Assembly (NCBI RefSeq): GCF_900128505.1
Contig: NZ_LT669940.1
Location: 1,668,764 to 1,732,763 of the forward strand
DNA: 64,000 bases
Direction of reading: 5' to 3'
Source: Parabacteroides timonensis
GTDB taxonomy: Bacteria; Bacteroidota; Bacteroidia; Bacteroidales; Tannerellaceae
Shown: one piece after another, positions 60,731 through 64,000 of the stretch
Layout of the letters: each line of letters starts with the position of its first letter
Numbering within the stretch: position 1 is the stretch's first letter
Notes under the pieces: model-generated
The model's database searches: none
Told to the model about the DNA's origin: nothing
The model's input: the letters and a program-made list of their open reading frames with translations, nothing else
Program-made: the position numbers and the translations under genes

Positions 60731-62773
60731 TTACCAAATCACTACGCGATCGGCAGGCATCATATACATCGGATCGCCTTCTTTGATATCGAAAGCGGTA
60801 TAGAATGTGTCGATATTGCGGAGGGCGGCATTGACACGCCATTTACCTAATGAATGCGGGTCGATCTTTGTCAGACGTAGGATTTCTTCCGGACGAATGT
60901 TCTGGCCCCAAAGGGTTGCATATCCGAGGTAGAAACGTTGTTCGTTAGTGAAACCGTCTATCGGAGCCGGTGTTTTTCCGTTCAACGAATTGAGGTAAGC
61001 CAAGTGGGATACCAGCAAGCCACCCTGATCGGCAATGTTTTCACCTAATGTATAACGTCCGTTAGCATGTACACTGTCTACCACGATGATATCGTCGTAC
61101 TGCTGAACCAAGCGGTCGGCACGTTCAGTGAAAAGAGCGGCGTCTTCCGGAGTCCACCAGTCGCTCAGGTTACCGTCTTTATCGTAGTTACGTCCCTGGT
61201 CGTCGAAGCCATGAGTCATTTCATGACCGATCACGACACCGATAGCCCCATAGTTTACCGCATCGTCTGCATCCGGGTTGAAGAAAGGAGGTTGCAAAAT
61301 GGCAGCAGGGAAACAGATCTCATTTGTCGTAGGGTTATAATAGGCATTCACAGTCTGCGGAGTCATTCCCCAACGAGACCGATCGACCGGTTTTCCGGCC
61401 TGCGCCAGGTCGTAGTCCATTTCGAAGATATTCGAGCGGCATACGTTTGCCCAGTAAGAGTCGTCTTTGATTTCCAGTGCACTGTAATCGCGCCATTTAT
61501 CAGGATAACCGATCTTTACGATAAAGGCAGAGAGTTTTTCCTGTGCCTTTGCCTTCGTTGCATCGCTCATCCATTCAAGGCCGGCGATACGTTCGGATAA
61601 TGCTTTCTGTAAATTACCTACCAGTGTCAGCATCTTTTCTTTCGAAGAAGCCGGGAAATATTTAGCCACATACATCTGGCCGACAGCTTCTCCCAAAGCA
61701 CCGTTCACAGTAGACAGGGAACGTTTCCAACGAGGCTGTTGTTCCTGTTTTCCGGACATTGTCTTTCCGTAGAAATCAAAATGTGTTGCCACAAAATCGT
61801 CACTCAGGTAAGGAGCGGCAGCATCGAGCAGGTTAAATGCCAGGTAATATTTCTGTTCGTCGATAGAAACATTTTTCATAAACTCTCCCAATGCGTCATA
61901 GAACGGAAGTTGTTTGGCATCCAGGTATTCGATTTCCACCAGGCCCATGCTTTCAAAATAGACATCCCAGTCGATCGGGTTGTTTTTGGCTTTGAACTCA
62001 CTCAGCTTGATCTTGTTGTAATTCTTCTGGCTGTCACGCAGGTCTTCACGGCTGAAAGATATTTCGGCGATACCCGTTTCAACCTTCATTACTGCATTTA
62101 CAGCCGCATCAGCCTGTTCGGGGGATGCTCCTGTCAGCGTAAACAGTTGATTGATATATTGCTTGTAAGCATCACGCATTTTCATCGTCGCTTCATCGTC
62201 CAGCAGATAATAATCGCGGTCGCCCATGCCGATACCGGCCTGGTACAATTGTACGATATTCATCGAACTGTTCTTTTCGTCGGCATCAACAAAGAGAGCA
62301 AAGAACGGAGCCATTCCTTCTTTATGTAAGACGGCGACCATTTTAGCTACATCCGCTTTTGTTCCCAGTCGTTGGATAGCATCCAGTTGGTCTTTTATAG
62401 GAGTCATTCCTTCCTTATTCAGCTTCACACTATCCAATCCCATTTCATACAGGGAACCGATCTTTTGAGCCACGCTTCCTGCTTCCTGGGGAGTGCTTCC
62501 CAGTTCATCGATAAGCGAACGAAGTTGTTCCTGATTGTTATCACGCAGTTGGTCGAATGTGCCAAAACGTGAATACTCCGGTTTCAGAGGATTTTTTTCT
62601 ATCCAGCCACCACATGCATACTGATAAAAATCAGTTCCGGGCGCTACTGTTGTGTCCAGATTAGCCAGATTGATGGCGTCTACTTTTGCAGTTTCCTTCA
62701 CAGGTGATTTACTGCACCCCGACATTGCAACCATACCGGCAGCAACCAACGGAATTACCATTAACTTTCTCAT
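60731..62773 (-). CDS. M13 (neprilysin) family zinc metallopeptidase, lipoprotein
   Basis: A 680-residue lipoprotein (signal ending VAMSGC). The C-terminal catalytic domain has the zinc site VIGHEMTHGFD (HExxH) and the third-ligand motif GENIADQGG. NAYYNP (substrate backbone binding) and the C-terminal CxxW-type region, here without the usual Cys (PADRVVIW), are also present. It degrades oligopeptides in the periplasm or at the surface. A minus-strand -7 TACCTTTG (62804-62811) lies ~30 nt upstream. Confidence 0.94.
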   Translation of the reverse strand: MRKLMVIPLVAAGMVAMSGCSKSPVKETAKVDAINLANLDTTVAPGTDFYQYACGGWIEKNPLKPEYSRFGTFDQLRDNNQEQLRSLIDELGSTPQEAGSVAQKIGSLYEMGLDSVKLNKEGMTPIKDQLDAIQRLGTKADVAKMVAVLHKEGMAPFFALFVDADEKNSSMNIVQLYQAGIGMGDRDYYLLDDEATMKMRDAYKQYINQLFTLTGASPEQADAAVNAVMKVETGIAEISFSREDLRDSQKNYNKIKLSEFKAKNNPIDWDVYFESMGLVEIEYLDAKQLPFYDALGEFMKNVSIDEQKYYLAFNLLDAAAPYLSDDFVATHFDFYGKTMSGKQEQQPRWKRSLSTVNGALGEAVGQMYVAKYFPASSKEKMLTLVGNLQKALSERIAGLEWMSDATKAKAQEKLSAFIVKIGYPDKWRDYSALEIKDDSYWANVCRSNIFEMDYDLAQAGKPVDRSRWGMTPQTVNAYYNPTTNEICFPAAILQPPFFNPDADDAVNYGAIGVVIGHEMTHGFDDQGRNYDKDGNLSDWWTPEDAALFTERADRLVQQYDDIIVVDSVHANGRYTLGENIADQGGLLVSHLAYLNSLNGKTPAPIDGFTNEQRFYLGYATLWGQNIRPEEILRLTKIDPHSLGKWRVNAALRNIDTFYTAFDIKEGDPMYMMPADRVVIW

Positions 62774-62803
62774 TTTTGTTCAACGTTTTCTTGAATTATG
62801 CCG

Positions 62804-62811
62804 CAAAGGTA
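62804..62811 (-). promoter_or_regulatory. -7 element of M13 peptidase gene
   Basis: The minus strand reads TACCTTTG (TAnnTTTG consensus), about 31 nt upstream of the start codon. Confidence 0.5.
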
Positions 62812-62929
62812 TACAAAATCAGCTAAATAGAACCATTTTTACCCTAATATGACCGATTATTATACCTAAGCCCAGTAGCAATTTATGTACTTTTACGGTC
62901 AGAAAACAGTTATAAACTTAATTTTTATC

Positions 62930-64000
62930 ATGAATTACTCAATGAAGACCGTAACAATTCTGATGGCCCTGTTGATTTGCGTGCTAACAGGTTGTAAGAA
63001 CCAATCCGGAAATGGAGGAACCTTCGAGATAGGCGACAAGACATTTCTGCTAAACGGCAAGCCTTTCGTTATAAAAGCTGCCGAAATCCATTACACACGT
63101 ATCCCCGTGGAATATTGGGAACACCGTATCCAAATGTGTAAAGCCCTTGGCATGAATACCATCTGCATCTATGCATTCTGGAATATTCATGAACAGAAAC
63201 CGGGAGAATTCGATTTCACCGGACAAAACGACATCGCCGCATTCTGCCGGCTGGCACAGAAATACGATATGTATATCATGCTACGTCCCGGCCCATACGT
63301 TTGCTCCGAGTGGGAAATGGGCGGACTCCCCTGGTGGTTGTTGAAAAAAGAAGATATCCAACTCCGTACGAACGATCCTTATTTCATGGAACGTACCCGT
63401 ATCTATATGAATGAGATCGGAAAACAAGTGGCAGACCTGCAAATTACCCGTGGTGGTAATATTATTATGGTACAGGTGGAGAATGAATATGGTTCGTATG
63501 GCACGGACAAAGAATATATAGCCAAGAACCGGGACATCCTGCGGGAAGCCGGATTTACAGACGTTCCGCTGTTCCAGTGCGACTGGAGCTCCAACTTCCT
63601 CAACAACGCGCTCGACGACCTGGTATGGACTATCAACTTCGGAACCGGAGCCAATATAGACGAACAGTTCAAAAAGCTGAAAGAGGTTCGTCCGAACACC
63701 CCGCTGATGTGTAGCGAATTCTGGAGCGGATGGTTCGACCATTGGGGACGCAAGCATGAGACACGGGATGCGGAGACTATGATCGCCGGCCTGAAAGACA
63801 TGCTCGACCGTAACATTTCTTTCTCTCTTTATATGACTCACGGAGGTACTACCTTCGGACACTGGGGTGGCGCAAACAGCCCGGCTTATTCGGCGATGTG
63901 CAGCTCATACGATTATGACGCTCCTATCAGCGAAGCCGGATGGACGACTCCGAAATATTACAAACTGCGTGAGTTCATGGCCGGTTATATGGCACCGGGC
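62930..64000 (+). CDS. GH35 beta-galactosidase lipoprotein (3' end outside window)
   Basis: The frame is open from the ATG at 62930 to the end of the window (357 codons seen). The N-terminus is a lipoprotein signal (LICVLTGC). A GH35 TIM barrel follows: FLLNGKPFVIKAAEIHY, RPGPYVCSEWEMGGLPWWL, the general-acid motif VQVENEYGSY (about residue 185) and the nucleophile region MCSEFWSGWFDHWG (about residue 263). GH35 enzymes release terminal beta-galactose from glycans. It is divergent from the M13 gene with ~155 bp between them; no clear promoter was found. Confidence 0.93.
   Translation, partial: MNYSMKTVTILMALLICVLTGCKNQSGNGGTFEIGDKTFLLNGKPFVIKAAEIHYTRIPVEYWEHRIQMCKALGMNTICIYAFWNIHEQKPGEFDFTGQNDIAAFCRLAQKYDMYIMLRPGPYVCSEWEMGGLPWWLLKKEDIQLRTNDPYFMERTRIYMNEIGKQVADLQITRGGNIIMVQVENEYGSYGTDKEYIAKNRDILREAGFTDVPLFQCDWSSNFLNNALDDLVWTINFGTGANIDEQFKKLKEVRPNTPLMCSEFWSGWFDHWGRKHETRDAETMIAGLKDMLDRNISFSLYMTHGGTTFGHWGGANSPAYSAMCSSYDYDAPISEAGWTTPKYYKLREFMAGYMAPG

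Noticed and set aside
61739..62329. 196-codon plus-strand ORF
   Set aside because: Antisense shadow of the M13 peptidase gene.
63281..63862. 193-codon minus-strand ORF
   Set aside because: Antisense to the GH35 gene, which has catalytic motifs in the plus frame.

Overview
The window looks like a chromosomal stretch of a gut Bacteroidales, most probably Parabacteroides (inference). The grounds are two SusC/SusD pairs, a hybrid two-component regulator, an ECF sigma/FecR pair, three GH92 mannosidases, and many promoters with the Bacteroidota -7 consensus TAnnTTTG. No rRNA, tRNA, CRISPR array, transposase or phage gene was seen.

Layout. 1-5043 (+): a DUF5682 / VWA / SWIM zinc-finger operon plus a small unknown gene. 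5141-13587 (-): three secreted GH92 alpha-mannosidases and a secreted basic-secretory-protein-type metallopeptidase. Their likely regulator is the 1342-residue hybrid two-component system at 13941-17969. 18119-24243: housekeeping and redox genes (TlpA-like, OsmC, DsbA-like, DUF763) and a highly expressed-looking NifU-like / GGGtGRT operon of unknown function. 24280-24538: a perfect 27-bp inverted repeat enclosing an outward-pointing promoter, upstream of an orphan SusC/SusD pair (24700-29677); this looks like a phase-variable invertible promoter captured in the OFF orientation. 29843-32048 (-): a TPR protein with a degenerate HtrA-like domain and a small lipoprotein. 32460-37352 (-): a TolC / HlyD / two-permease exporter with no ATPase. 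37424-39655 (-): an Fsr-like MFS transporter and an FHA protein. 39929-48459 (-): a complete ECF sigma / FecR / SusC / SusD / glycoside hydrolase-like locus, flanked by two near-identical putative small RNA genes. 48778-54796: core functions (NadK, CBS protein, PdxJ, ExbB-ExbD-TonB, DJ-1, EamA). 54800-55078: a decayed HU gene. 55306-60645: MenA, small secreted and membrane proteins, a Ca/Na antiporter, and a Tsx-like DUF5020 protein paired with a purine permease. 60731-62773 (-): an M13 peptidase. 62930-64000: the start of a GH35 beta-galactosidase, cut by the window end.

How it fits together. The window is dominated by glycan foraging. One cluster is built around alpha-mannosides (GH92 x3 + protease + HTCS). 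One locus is under sigma/anti-sigma control. One importer is apparently under DNA-inversion control. TonB-ExbB-ExbD genes in the same window could energise the SusC channels. The most notable observations are the predicted inverton, a GH92 paralogue whose catalytic-acid Glu is Gln, the duplicated sRNA genes, a 4 x 23-bp tandem repeat beside the HTCS gene, and several unassigned conserved operons. All functional statements rest on reading the sequence and on recalled family knowledge; no database search was run.
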